A stretch of 64,000 nucleotides of DNA. It comes from an uncultured SAR86 cluster bacterium (GTDB lineage: Bacteria; Pseudomonadota; Gammaproteobacteria; Magnimaribacterales; Magnimaribacteraceae). The first letter of the stretch is position 1; every line of letters begins with the position of its first letter. The position numbers and the translations under genes are program-made. Under the pieces are notes generated by a model. The model was not told the origin of the DNA, did no database searches, and saw nothing but the letters and a program-made list of their open reading frames with translations. Positions 1-8,212 of this stretch are shown one piece after another. The stretch spans positions 1 through 64,000 of the forward strand of contig CACLAF010000005.1 of the NCBI GenBank assembly GCA_902604855.1. The letters are read 5' to 3'.

Positions 1-42
1 AAACAGCTATTTTTGAATAAGTTAAAAGCTTTAGATTTATAA
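1..42 (+). CDS. 3' end of an unidentified upstream gene (partial)
   Basis: Frame 1 is open from the window edge and ends at a TAA at 40-42, giving the C-terminal residues KQLFLNKLKALDL. It ends 9 bp before the rimI start, so it is probably the preceding gene of the same operon. The 13 residues are too few to identify it. In many proteobacteria rimI follows tsaB or a family-4 uracil-DNA glycosylase, but this tail cannot tell them apart. Confidence 0.5.
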   Translation, partial: KQLFLNKLKALDL

Positions 43-51
43 AATTATTTC

Positions 52-528
52 ATGGACTACTCTTATTTAGATTTTAGCCACTTAGATTCAATTCTTGAAA
101 TAGAGAGAGAATCTAACCCTTTCCCTTGGACAGAAAGAAACTTCACTGACTGTCTAGAAAAAGGTTATTACTCTTTGGCCCTTGAGGACGATGAAAGGTT
201 GGTAGGTTTCGCTATTATGGCTATTTCAACTGAAGAGTCACATCTTCTTAACATAGGTGTAAATAAAGACTTTAGAAGATCTGGCTACGGAGAGAAGATA
301 TTAAAAAAAATGATAATTGCTGCTGAAGTTATGGGAAGTAAGAAAATAATTCTTGAAGTAAGAGTCTCAAATAAAATTGCATATAGACTTTATGAGAAAC
401 TTGGATTTTATGAGATTGGTGAGAGGAAAAAATATTACAGACTTCCTGAAGGCAGAGAAGATGCTTTTGTGATGTCCAAGACTCTCAAAAAGGGTTTTGT
501 AAGTAATTTATTTTTTTCTAAGAGTTAA
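52..528 (+). CDS. rimI: Ribosomal protein S18-alanine N-acetyltransferase RimI
   Basis: A GNAT-fold acetyltransferase of 158 aa that in this family acetylates the N-terminal alanine of ribosomal protein S18 in the cytosol. Residues 67-81 form the acetyl-CoA loop (NIGV followed by RRSGYGE). Residues 101-118 carry the RimI hallmark LEVRVSN and LYEKLGF, with Glu102 and Tyr114 at the positions of the catalytic pair in E. coli RimI. The C-terminal REDAFVMSK matches the REDA(I/L)xM ending of RimI. The start is the ATG at 52, just after the stop of an upstream gene. The last 11 bp overlap the 3' end of the convergent glutathione peroxidase gene. The C-terminal tail is about 10 residues longer than in E. 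coli. Confidence 0.9.
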   Translation: MDYSYLDFSHLDSILEIERESNPFPWTERNFTDCLEKGYYSLALEDDERLVGFAIMAISTEESHLLNIGVNKDFRRSGYGEKILKKMIIAAEVMGSKKIILEVRVSNKIAYRLYEKLGFYEIGERKKYYRLPEGREDAFVMSKTLKKGFVSNLFFSKS

Positions 529-1006
529 TCAACTTTTCAATATCAGTCTGGATCTGCTCCGGCGTTGTTGAAGATCCGTATCGATTCACAGGTTCACCAT
601 CTTTATTTATAAGGAATTTGGTGAAATTCCATTTAATTTTTTCCGTTCCAAGAAGACCTTTCTTTTCAGTAGTTAAGAATTTAAATAAAGGATGGGCATT
701 GTCTCCATTTACATCAATTTTACTAAAGATTGGAAAAGTACTTCCATAATTTAAGCTGCAAAATTCTACAATTTCTTCATTAGACCCGGGCTCTTGACCG
801 CCAAATTGATTACAAGGGAAGGCTAAAACAGAAAATTCCTCAGACGAATATTTAGTTTGAAGTTGTTCTAGTCCTTTGTATTGAGGCGTAAAACCACACT
901 GGCTCGCAGTATTAACTATCAGTAAGGTTTTTCCTTTGAAATCGCTTAAGTTTATTTCTTGACCAGATGAGTCCTCACAGGTGAATTGGTAAATGTTTTT
1001 AGTCAT
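518..1006 (-). CDS. Glutathione peroxidase family protein (thiol peroxidase)
   Basis: A 162-aa glutathione-peroxidase-fold enzyme expected to reduce hydrogen peroxide and organic hydroperoxides. The peroxidatic cysteine is Cys37 in NTASQCGFT. The rest of the family's catalytic tetrad is visible: Gln71 in FGGQEPGS, and Trp126 and Asn127 in KWNFTKFL. The second motif FPCNQFGGQE is intact. Cysteine rather than selenocysteine is encoded, and there is no signal peptide, so a cytosolic BtuE-like enzyme is likely. Such bacterial forms usually draw electrons from thioredoxin rather than glutathione (family knowledge). It is transcribed alone, convergent with rimI and divergent from tas. Confidence 0.9.
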   Translation of the reverse strand: MTKNIYQFTCEDSSGQEINLSDFKGKTLLIVNTASQCGFTPQYKGLEQLQTKYSSEEFSVLAFPCNQFGGQEPGSNEEIVEFCSLNYGSTFPIFSKIDVNGDNAHPLFKFLTTEKKGLLGTEKIKWNFTKFLINKDGEPVNRYGSSTTPEQIQTDIEKLINS

Positions 1007-1062
1007 TTTTCAATTTAATTTTTTATAATATTAAATTATAGCAACTTTGTAAGGAGAGAAGG

Positions 1063-2103
1063 GTGGAGTATAGAAAATTAGGAAATACTGATCTAGATGT
1101 AAGTGTTATCTGTCTGGGTACCATGACTTGGGGGGAACAGAATACTTTTGAGGAAGGATATGAGCAGATGGATTATGCCGTTGAGCAAGGAGTCAACTTC
1201 TTTGATACCGCTGAACTCTATCCAATACCACCTAAACCTGATACACAAGGCAAGACCGAAGAGTGTATAGGAAATTGGTTTAAGAGAACCGGAAAAAGAG
1301 AAGAGATAATTCTTGCTTCTAAAGTAGCTGGAAGGGCACCTATGAATTGGTTTAGAGGAGACTGGACACTTCTGGATAGAGAGAATATTGAAAGTGCAAT
1401 AGATTCAAGCCTCAAAAGACTACAAACTGATTATATTGATTTATATCAATTGCATTGGCCTGACAGAAGAATGAGTATGTTTGGTGCTGATGGTTTAGGT
1501 TATAAGCATTATGAAGCTGAAACAGTTCCAATACTGGAAACATTGAAAGTACTCTCGGAATTAGTAGATTCCGGAAAAATTAGATATGTTGGCTTATCAA
1601 ATGAGACACCATGGGGCCTCTCGGAATTTATCAAATTTTCAGAAATGTATGATTTACCAAGAGTTGTATCAGTTCAGAATGCTTACAATTTTTTAAACCG
1701 ATCTTACGAGATTGGTATGTCTGAGTTTCATCATAGATCACAAGTAGGTCTTCTAGCTTATTCCCCTTTAGCACAAGGCTATTTGTCAGGAAAGTATATT
1801 GATGGTGCTAGACCTGAAGGAGCCCGAACTACCTTATTTGAAAGAGGTGATCGGTATGAGGTTCCCGGTGCAAATGAGGCGGTTATATCCTATGTCAATT
1901 ATGCTCATTCGATAAATATGGATCCATCAGTGATGGCTAATTCTTTTGTAAACTCAAGAGATTTTGTAACTTCTAATATCATTGGCGCAACCACTATGGA
2001 GCAGCTAAAGCTAGCTATTGGAAGTATTGATGTGAAATTATCCGATGAAGATTTAGAGCAAATATCTTTGATACATAGAAAAAATCCTAATATATGTCCT
2101 TGA
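1063..2103 (+). CDS. tas: Aldo/keto reductase, Tas family
   Basis: NAD(P)H-dependent aldo/keto reductase of 346 aa, about the length of E. coli Tas and similar along its whole length (NTDLDVSVICLGTMTWGEQN near the start, SNETPWG and NRSYEIG in the middle, GATTMEQL near the end). The tetrad is present: Asp48 and Tyr53 (DTAELYP), Lys87 (ASKV) and His131 (LHWP). The start is a GTG at 1063, preceded by a strong Shine-Dalgarno AAGGAG at 1051-1056; no better ATG lies upstream in frame. The last 10 bp overlap the start of elaA, suggesting translational coupling. The physiological substrate of Tas proteins is poorly known. Confidence 0.88.
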   Translation: MEYRKLGNTDLDVSVICLGTMTWGEQNTFEEGYEQMDYAVEQGVNFFDTAELYPIPPKPDTQGKTEECIGNWFKRTGKREEIILASKVAGRAPMNWFRGDWTLLDRENIESAIDSSLKRLQTDYIDLYQLHWPDRRMSMFGADGLGYKHYEAETVPILETLKVLSELVDSGKIRYVGLSNETPWGLSEFIKFSEMYDLPRVVSVQNAYNFLNRSYEIGMSEFHHRSQVGLLAYSPLAQGYLSGKYIDGARPEGARTTLFERGDRYEVPGANEAVISYVNYAHSINMDPSVMANSFVNSRDFVTSNIIGATTMEQLKLAIGSIDVKLSDEDLEQISLIHRKNPNICP

Positions 2104-2564
2104 ACTCTGAAAATTTAGATTTACAGAGTTTTTGGAGATCTTTTGATGAGCTTTCAAAGTTAGAACTTTATGAGGTTCTAAGTTTTCGACAATCCATATT
2201 TGTTGTAGAGCAGAAATCTTGGTATCAGGATGCAGATGGATTAGACAAAATTAGCGAGCATCTTCTTTTGAAAAAGGATGAACATTTAGTAGGTTACTTA
2301 AGGTTAACTCCTCCTGGAATTAAGTACAAAACACCATCTATAGGACGTATTGCTGTAATTGAAAATCTGAGAGGTCTCAGCATCGGTTCAAGATTAGTTG
2401 ATGAAGGCCTAAAGAGAAGTTTAGAAAATTATATGACTGATAAATCAACTATTTCTGCTCAAGAATATTTGATTAAATTTTATGAAGGTCACGGCTTTAA
2501 AGTGTCTGGCGACGTGTACGACGAAGATGGAATTCCTCACATTCAAATGATAAAGCATGGATAA
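2094..2564 (+). CDS. elaA: ElaA-like GNAT N-acetyltransferase
   Basis: A 156-aa GNAT protein resembling E. coli ElaA. It has an N-terminal LRQSIFVVEQ-type segment (here SFRQSIFVVEQKSWYQDADG), an acetyl-CoA loop GRIAVIENLRGLSIGSRLVD, and the characteristic ending VYDEDGIPHIQM. The substrate of ElaA proteins is not established. The ATG lies inside the end of tas, and the last 8 bp overlap the start of the downstream parvulin gene, so tas, elaA, the parvulin and the HupE-like gene probably form one transcript. Confidence 0.85.
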   Translation: MSLNSENLDLQSFWRSFDELSKLELYEVLSFRQSIFVVEQKSWYQDADGLDKISEHLLLKKDEHLVGYLRLTPPGIKYKTPSIGRIAVIENLRGLSIGSRLVDEGLKRSLENYMTDKSTISAQEYLIKFYEGHGFKVSGDVYDEDGIPHIQMIKHG

Positions 2565-3414
2565 AGAAAAGCTTTATACCTTAATTTTGTCCGTCGGCTT
2601 AATTATTGGAGCTTTACTGGCAGGACTTTCTATTATTCAAGAATCAAATATTACAAATTTTAAATATGCTGCGAAAATTGAAGATACTTCCATCTCTATG
2701 GAGAAATATCTAGTTCAACTTGAGGGTCTTGCAAAAGACAAGAAATCTCCCATATCGCAAAAAGATAAAGAATATGTTCTTGAGCGAATGATAGAAGAGG
2801 AACTTTTAATTAAAAGGGCTTTAGACCTTGGAATGCTTGAAAATAATCCTATAGCAAGAGGAACAATTGTTCAGCAGATGATAAAGACTATTATTGCAGA
2901 AAATATAAGATACGAAGTATCTGATAAAGAATTAAATGAATTTTTTGAAGAGAATATAGGGTTTTTCACCAAATCATCAAGGTTAAGAATTCAACAACTT
3001 TATTTTTCTGATGAAGGGACCGAAAACTCATCCTTTGAAGATGCAAATCGAGCTTATGACCTTTTAATTTCTGGTAGCAGCTTCGTTGAGGTATCCAATT
3101 TAGGGAGTGATTCTGCCTTAAAAATTCCGAATAGTTTAATGACATTATCAAAAGTAAGAGAGTACATTGGCCCTAGCCTCATGAATTTAGCTAGGAATTT
3201 ACAACCTGGTACATTCAGTCAACCAATCAAGGTTCCTGGCGGCCATAAAATAATTTTCTTATTGGAAAAGGAGATGGCTGAACAGCCAAACTTAGATCAA
3301 GTTAGAGATGTTGTTTCGGCAGAATATTCAAAAAGGAGAGATGATAATTCCTTGAGAGAATATCTAGAGAATCTCAAGAATTGGTACGATATTTCAAGAA
3401 ACTTACCTGAATAA
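2557..3414 (+). CDS. Membrane-anchored parvulin-type peptidyl-prolyl isomerase
   Basis: A 285-aa protein with one N-terminal hydrophobic segment (about residues 6-26, LYTLILSVGLIIGALLAGLS). It probably anchors the protein in the inner membrane with the rest in the periplasm. Residues around 45-130 look like the SurA/PpiD-type N-terminal chaperone region (VLERMIEEELLIKRALD). Residues around 140-260 fit a degenerate PpiC/parvulin domain (RLRIQQLYFSD, then PGTFSQPIKVPGGHKIIFL). The classical catalytic histidines are not obvious, so it may be mainly a chaperone. It overlaps elaA by 8 bp, and the next ATG follows its stop directly. This pairing suggests service to the neighbouring HupE-like membrane protein. 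Confidence 0.72.
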   Translation: MDKEKLYTLILSVGLIIGALLAGLSIIQESNITNFKYAAKIEDTSISMEKYLVQLEGLAKDKKSPISQKDKEYVLERMIEEELLIKRALDLGMLENNPIARGTIVQQMIKTIIAENIRYEVSDKELNEFFEENIGFFTKSSRLRIQQLYFSDEGTENSSFEDANRAYDLLISGSSFVEVSNLGSDSALKIPNSLMTLSKVREYIGPSLMNLARNLQPGTFSQPIKVPGGHKIIFLLEKEMAEQPNLDQVRDVVSAEYSKRRDDNSLREYLENLKNWYDISRNLPE

Positions 3415-4605
3415 ATGTCGAAACTTTTATCAATAGGTTTAATAACTTGTCTATTAAGTACAGTATTATTCTCACATCAAAGAAGTGAGTCTTATTCTAA
3501 GATAAATATAGACTCTACTGCTGAATCAAAATCTATTGAAGTAGAATTTAGTATTCAAACATCAGTATTGCAAAGACTAAATTTAAATTTTACCGAAAAC
3601 TGGGATGAAGAACTTACAAATAAAGTTATAGGTAATTTTAATTTTAATAAAAATTGCAATATCTCAAGTAAACCTTTTTTGAAAAATTCTTTTTCTACCG
3701 GTTACTTAACTTTACTCTGGACGATGGAGTGTGAACTTGAAGAATCCACAATAAATTTTGAGCTCTTTTTTGATGAAGATCCGACTCATACTCATATATC
3801 CACTTTTTTTATTAATTCTGTAGCTAGTCCTGAAAAGGTTTTCACATCTTCTAGAAGGGAGTGGAAAGAAACTGACAATGAATCTAAAAGTGAATCAAGA
3901 TTTGATTCTTTTAGAGATTATCTCGAACTTGGATTTAATCATATATTGTCTGGATATGACCATTTAGCATTCTTACTTGCAATATTAATTCTAGGTTTTA
4001 CCTTAAAGAATTTAATCATAGTAATTACGGGTTTTACAATTGGCCATAGCATCACTCTCGCGTTAGGGGCTTTGGGTCTAGTTACACCTTCCTCGCAATT
4101 TGTTGAAGCTTTAATTGGATACTCAATAGTCATTATAGCTGTTGAGTGTATTGCATCAATTACCCATAACCACAGCCTATATGGAAGATTGTTGATTTAT
4201 TTTTCTTCATCACTAGTCATCTTTATGGCTTTTTTTGGATTACAAAAATTCATAATTGGCTTAGTAGGTATAACCACATTTTCTTTTTGTTACTTAAATC
4301 TTGTAAGAAGGCATCCAGGCTCTTCAACAACCTTACTTGTAACTTCTTTTTTCGGACTAATACATGGGTTTGGGTTTGCTGGAAATTTATCGACTATCGG
4401 TTTGATGGAAGGTAGGTTTTTACCTGCGATCGCAGGGTTTAATATCGGAGTTGAGCTCGGACAAATTATGATAGTTTTAATTATTTATCTTATTTTTTCT
4501 CAGATAACTAAGTTCATTAGAGAAAGTATAAACGCAGCAAGGGTTTGTGCTGCGTCAGCCTTGTCCTGTTTAGGAACATATTGGTTTTTGGAAAGATTAT
4601 TTTAG
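3415..4605 (+). CDS. HupE/UreJ-like membrane protein, putative metal permease
   Basis: A 396-aa protein with an N-terminal signal sequence (about residues 1-20), a roughly 150-residue hydrophilic domain that should be periplasmic, and a C-terminal block of about six membrane helices from residue 170. The block opens with HILSGYDHLAFLL, where His176, Asp182 and His183 form the HxxxxxDH metal signature of HupE/UreJ proteins, and later contains HGFGFAG. HupE and UreJ are nickel or cobalt permeases. The variant with a long extracytoplasmic N-terminus is common in marine bacteria, but its cargo is unproven. No hydrogenase or urease gene is nearby. The ATG touches the stop codon of the parvulin gene. 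The 3' end overlaps the convergent cold-shock-domain gene by 4 bp. Confidence 0.75.
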   Translation: MSKLLSIGLITCLLSTVLFSHQRSESYSKINIDSTAESKSIEVEFSIQTSVLQRLNLNFTENWDEELTNKVIGNFNFNKNCNISSKPFLKNSFSTGYLTLLWTMECELEESTINFELFFDEDPTHTHISTFFINSVASPEKVFTSSRREWKETDNESKSESRFDSFRDYLELGFNHILSGYDHLAFLLAILILGFTLKNLIIVITGFTIGHSITLALGALGLVTPSSQFVEALIGYSIVIIAVECIASITHNHSLYGRLLIYFSSSLVIFMAFFGLQKFIIGLVGITTFSFCYLNLVRRHPGSSTTLLVTSFFGLIHGFGFAGNLSTIGLMEGRFLPAIAGFNIGVELGQIMIVLIIYLIFSQITKFIRESINAARVCAASALSCLGTYWFLERLF

Positions 4606-4988
4606 ATTATTCTGATATTTTCAGCTTGAGGCCCTTTTTCTGTTTCCTCAACTGAAAATCTTACCCTAGTATTTTCTTTGAGTTTCCTCCTGTCTTGATT
4701 TTGAACAGCCCTAAGATGAACGAATAAATCCCCACCTTTGTCTCTAATCAAAAACCCATATCCTTTGCTTGGGTCAAACCATTTTATGGTTCCTGTTTCG
4801 CCTCTAAAATTTCTCTTTATTTTTCTTCCATATATAAAACCAATGATCGAAAGAAATCCAATGCTCCAGAACGTCACAAGAGCTTGGTACATAAGACTAC
4901 TCCCAAAAGTAAGATCCCCAATAGAGAAAATTAACCCAGTGAATAAACTAGAAATAATGAAGCTTGTTATTAGAGCTCTAAAAAACAT
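4602..4988 (-). CDS. Membrane-anchored cold-shock-domain protein
   Basis: A 128-aa protein with an unusual architecture. Two hydrophobic segments (about residues 5-26 and 33-53) are followed by a basic linker (GRKIKRNFRGE). From residue 65 to the end there is a complete cold-shock domain, with GTIKWFDPSKGYGFL (RNP1 region KGYGFL) and DLFVHL (RNP2). The RNA-binding aromatic residues are present, so nucleic-acid binding at the cytoplasmic face of the inner membrane is likely. Its function is unknown. It lies alone between the convergent HupE-like gene and valS, which reads the same way and ends downstream of nothing else. The ATG at 4988 is the only plausible start that includes the membrane part. 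Confidence 0.8.
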   Translation of the reverse strand: MFFRALITSFIISSLFTGLIFSIGDLTFGSSLMYQALVTFWSIGFLSIIGFIYGRKIKRNFRGETGTIKWFDPSKGYGFLIRDKGGDLFVHLRAVQNQDRRKLKENTRVRFSVEETEKGPQAENIRII

Positions 4989-5022
4989 TTGTTAAATTAT
5001 AACCAAAATGATTTCATAAACC

Positions 5023-7770
5023 CTAAATCATTTTTTTAATTTCATCCATTTGAAAGTCAAGATTTTCTAGTTCTTTAGATAAAACAGAAAATCTATCTTT
5101 TTGAGATTCCACTAGATCTTTTGGAGCATTTTCAACAAAGCTCTTATTAGAAAGTTTACTACCTAGCATTTCCTTTTCTTGAATAAGTTTAGATATTTTC
5201 TTATCGAGCCTTTGCATTTCTTCCTTTGCATCAATAAGTCCTTCAAGAGGTATCATTACTTTTAGATTGTCTCGCGTAAACATTGATGAGGGAATATCCT
5301 GAGAACTTTCTTCGGCCCAAATAATATCTTTGAGACCACATAGCTTTTCTATGTAACTACTAATTTGATTTAAGTTTTCTTTATCTAATTCATCTCCTCC
5401 CTTAAAGATTGAAGAAATTTTAATTGAAGGTTTGATAAGAAGCTCGCCACGTATATTTCTTATCCCAGATACAATATCTTTAAGCCACTCTACTGATTGG
5501 TAGTCTTGTTCCGAAGTATTTTCAGAACCTACGGGGTATTCTGATATCATTATGCTTTCATGAGTTGAATTATGATGTGCCTGAAATTGTTTCCAAATTT
5601 CTTCTGTTATGAAAGGCATGATTGGATGTGCAAGTCTTAGGGTTTTTTCAAGAATATCAACCAAAGACCTAACAATCTCTGCTTTATTCACATCATCTTT
5701 TCTAAGACTTATTTTCTGAAGCTCTATGAACCAATCACAAAATTCGTACCATACAAATTCATAGAGTGCTTTAGTAGCCAAATCAAATCTAAATTCATTC
5801 ATTGATTGGTCAACTTTCTTCACAGTTTGATTGAATTTATAGTCGATCCAGGCATCAATTGAAGTTTCACTTCTCTTTTTGGAAATACCATAGTAATCAA
5901 TATTTAAATCTATAAATCTGGCTGCATTCCAAAGCTTATTACAAAAGTTTCTGTAACCTTCTACTCTTTTAATATCAAAATTAATATCCCTCCCGCCTGA
6001 CGCTAGCGAGCAAAAAGTTAGTCTCAATGCGTCAGTTCCATAAGCTTCTATACCATCCGGAAATTCTTTTTTGGTTTGTTTTATGATTCGATCTTTCATT
6101 TTTGGTTGCATCAAGCCTTCAGTTCTCTTATCAATCAAGTCATCTAGGTTAATTCCATCTATGATATCCAAAGGATCCAAGGTATTACCTTTAGATTTAG
6201 ACATTTTCTGACCTTCTGAATCTTTTATAAGACCATGAATCAATATTTTCTTGAAGGGTACTTCGTTTATGAAATGAGTAGTCATCATTATCATTCTTGC
6301 TACCCAAAAGAAAATGATATCAAACCCTGTCACTAAAACACTTGTAGGATGATATCTTGAAAGTAAGTTCTCTTTTTTTGGCCAACCAAGAGTTGAAAAC
6401 GTCCACAAAGCAGAAGAAAACCAAGTATCCAGAACATCCTCGTCTTGTTTCAGTTCAATATTATCAAGATTATATTTTTCTCTAACGGCTTTCTCAGATT
6501 CCCCAACATACAAATTATCATCTTTATCAAACCAGGCTGGTATTCTATGTCCCCACCACAACTGCCTACTGATACACCAATCTTGTATATCATTCATCCA
6601 AGCAAAATAGGTATTTTCCCAGTTCTTAGGTATAAACTCTGTCTCATTTTCCTTTACGACTCTGATAGCTTCTTCAGAAAGTTTTTCAACATTAACGAAC
6701 CACTGATTAGTCAACAAAGGTTGAAGGATAGAATTACTCCTTTCACTCCTTGGGATCTGAACTTTATAAGGCTCAGTCTTATTCAGTTGACCAATTGTAT
6801 TAAGGTCTTCTAGTATAAGTTCTCTTGCCTCTTCAATATTTAAGTTTTGATATTTATCTGGAACTTTGTCATTTAGAGTGCCATCAAAATTCAAGATATT
6901 GATTATTTTAAGTCCGTGCCTTTTGCCCATCTCAAAATCATTGAAATCATGTGCAGGCGTAATCTTCACACAACCAGTACCAAATTCTGATTCAACATAA
7001 TTATCAGCAATGATAGGTATTTCTCTATTCACAATTGGCAAAAGTGCCATTTTTCCTATCTGTTCCTTATACCTTTCATCCTCAGGATTAACTGCTAGGG
7101 CTGTATCTCCAAGCAATGTTTCCGGTCTAGTTGTTGCAACGGTTAATTTTTCATTATCTGAAGTAAAGTAATCTATATACCAAAGAGATCCATTTTCTTC
7201 TTCAGAAGAAACTTCAAGATCTGACAAAGCAGTCTCAAGAACTGTATCCCAATTGACCAATCTTTCTCCTTTATAAATCAATCCTTGGTTATAAAGTTCT
7301 ATGAATACCTCCTTGACTGCCATGCTTAAATCATCACTCATGGTGAAGGCTTCTCTTGACCAGTCTACAGAAGCGCCTAGTCTTCTTAGTTGTTGTGTTA
7401 TTTTATTTCCTGATTTTTCCTTCCAAAGCCATACTTTTTTTTCAAATTCATCTCTACCGATCTTCTCTCTAGACAATCCTTCCGCCTCAAGTTGTCTTTC
7501 TACAACCATTTGAGTTGCTATTCCGGCATGATCTACGCCAACTTGCCAGAGTGTATCGAATCCCGACATTCTTTTATGGCGAATAAGTGCATCCATTAGA
7601 GTATTTTGAAACCCATGACCCATATGAAGTGTTCCAGTAACATTGGGTGGAGGAATCATGATGCAGAAGGATTCTTTTGATTCATCAGGTTGAGCTTTAA
7701 AGAAGTCTGATTTTTCCCAATTCTCGTAAATTTCTGTTTCAGTAGAACTCGGCTCGTAGTTTTTTTTCAT
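5023..7770 (-). CDS. valS: Valyl-tRNA synthetase
   Basis: Class Ia aminoacyl-tRNA synthetase charging tRNA-Val. With the start chosen here it is 915 aa, against 951 in E. coli. The HIGH signature is HMGH at residues 49-52 in PPNVTGTLHMGH. KMSKS is exact (GQKMSKSKGNT, near residue 520). The editing domain lies between them, and the C-terminus ends in the coiled-coil tRNA-binding arm (MQRLDKKISKLIQEKEML). The frame stays open upstream to an ATG at 7812. The family begins with MxKxYxP, so the ATG at 7770 (MKKNYEPSS) fits better and creates a 4-bp ATGA overlap with holC. It is the last gene of a pepA-holC-valS operon, an order conserved in gammaproteobacteria. Confidence 0.96.
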   Translation of the reverse strand: MKKNYEPSSTETEIYENWEKSDFFKAQPDESKESFCIMIPPPNVTGTLHMGHGFQNTLMDALIRHKRMSGFDTLWQVGVDHAGIATQMVVERQLEAEGLSREKIGRDEFEKKVWLWKEKSGNKITQQLRRLGASVDWSREAFTMSDDLSMAVKEVFIELYNQGLIYKGERLVNWDTVLETALSDLEVSSEEENGSLWYIDYFTSDNEKLTVATTRPETLLGDTALAVNPEDERYKEQIGKMALLPIVNREIPIIADNYVESEFGTGCVKITPAHDFNDFEMGKRHGLKIINILNFDGTLNDKVPDKYQNLNIEEARELILEDLNTIGQLNKTEPYKVQIPRSERSNSILQPLLTNQWFVNVEKLSEEAIRVVKENETEFIPKNWENTYFAWMNDIQDWCISRQLWWGHRIPAWFDKDDNLYVGESEKAVREKYNLDNIELKQDEDVLDTWFSSALWTFSTLGWPKKENLLSRYHPTSVLVTGFDIIFFWVARMIMMTTHFINEVPFKKILIHGLIKDSEGQKMSKSKGNTLDPLDIIDGINLDDLIDKRTEGLMQPKMKDRIIKQTKKEFPDGIEAYGTDALRLTFCSLASGGRDINFDIKRVEGYRNFCNKLWNAARFIDLNIDYYGISKKRSETSIDAWIDYKFNQTVKKVDQSMNEFRFDLATKALYEFVWYEFCDWFIELQKISLRKDDVNKAEIVRSLVDILEKTLRLAHPIMPFITEEIWKQFQAHHNSTHESIMISEYPVGSENTSEQDYQSVEWLKDIVSGIRNIRGELLIKPSIKISSIFKGGDELDKENLNQISSYIEKLCGLKDIIWAEESSQDIPSSMFTRDNLKVMIPLEGLIDAKEEMQRLDKKISKLIQEKEMLGSKLSNKSFVENAPKDLVESQKDRFSVLSKELENLDFQMDEIKKMI

Positions 7771-8210
7771 TTTGACTCTACGAATTTTGTCTTTAATCCA
7801 AGATCTTTGCATTTAGACCACGTATTCGCTGCTCTCTCTCTGAGATCGGCACCATCCATAATTACTAGCTGTATGAAATTTTTATATCCATCTAAGTTTT
7901 TCGGTATATCTGGAGATAGATTAAGAATTAAATCAGAACCTAAAACGAACTTAGTTCCAGGATAGCCAATATTTATAAGATCATCTGGTTTATTAGTAAC
8001 TAGATTGTGAGAAATTAGTCCATATTCAGGTTCATTCCATAACCTCTCATCTAAATAATTAGCGTCATTTATATCAATACAAAAAACATCTATTTTATTA
8101 GCACGAATTTGATCTATGCCGCCCGTAATTAATTTACTAATTAGAGAGCTAGTGAAGTCCAAAGCTTCTTCCATGTTTTTGCCAGAAGCCATAAAAGTAG
8201 CTTCTACCAT
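7767..8210 (-). CDS. holC: DNA polymerase III chi subunit
   Basis: A 147-aa protein matching the HolC family: N-terminal ATFM, then LDERLWNEPEYGLISHNL, which corresponds to the LDEALW...FVPHNL core of E. coli chi. Chi belongs to the clamp-loader complex and binds single-strand binding protein. The start is an ATG 2 bp after the pepA stop, and the stop overlaps the valS start (ATGA). Position between pepA and valS is the standard gammaproteobacterial one and supports the call despite the low sequence conservation of this subunit. Confidence 0.88.
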   Translation of the reverse strand: MVEATFMASGKNMEEALDFTSSLISKLITGGIDQIRANKIDVFCIDINDANYLDERLWNEPEYGLISHNLVTNKPDDLINIGYPGTKFVLGSDLILNLSPDIPKNLDGYKNFIQLVIMDGADLRERAANTWSKCKDLGLKTKFVESK

Positions 8211-8212
8211 TA

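Noticed and set aside
7770-7812. Upstream start of valS at 7812
   Set aside because: It lies inside holC and adds residues not found in the family; the ATG at 7770 gives the normal beginning and an ATGA overlap.
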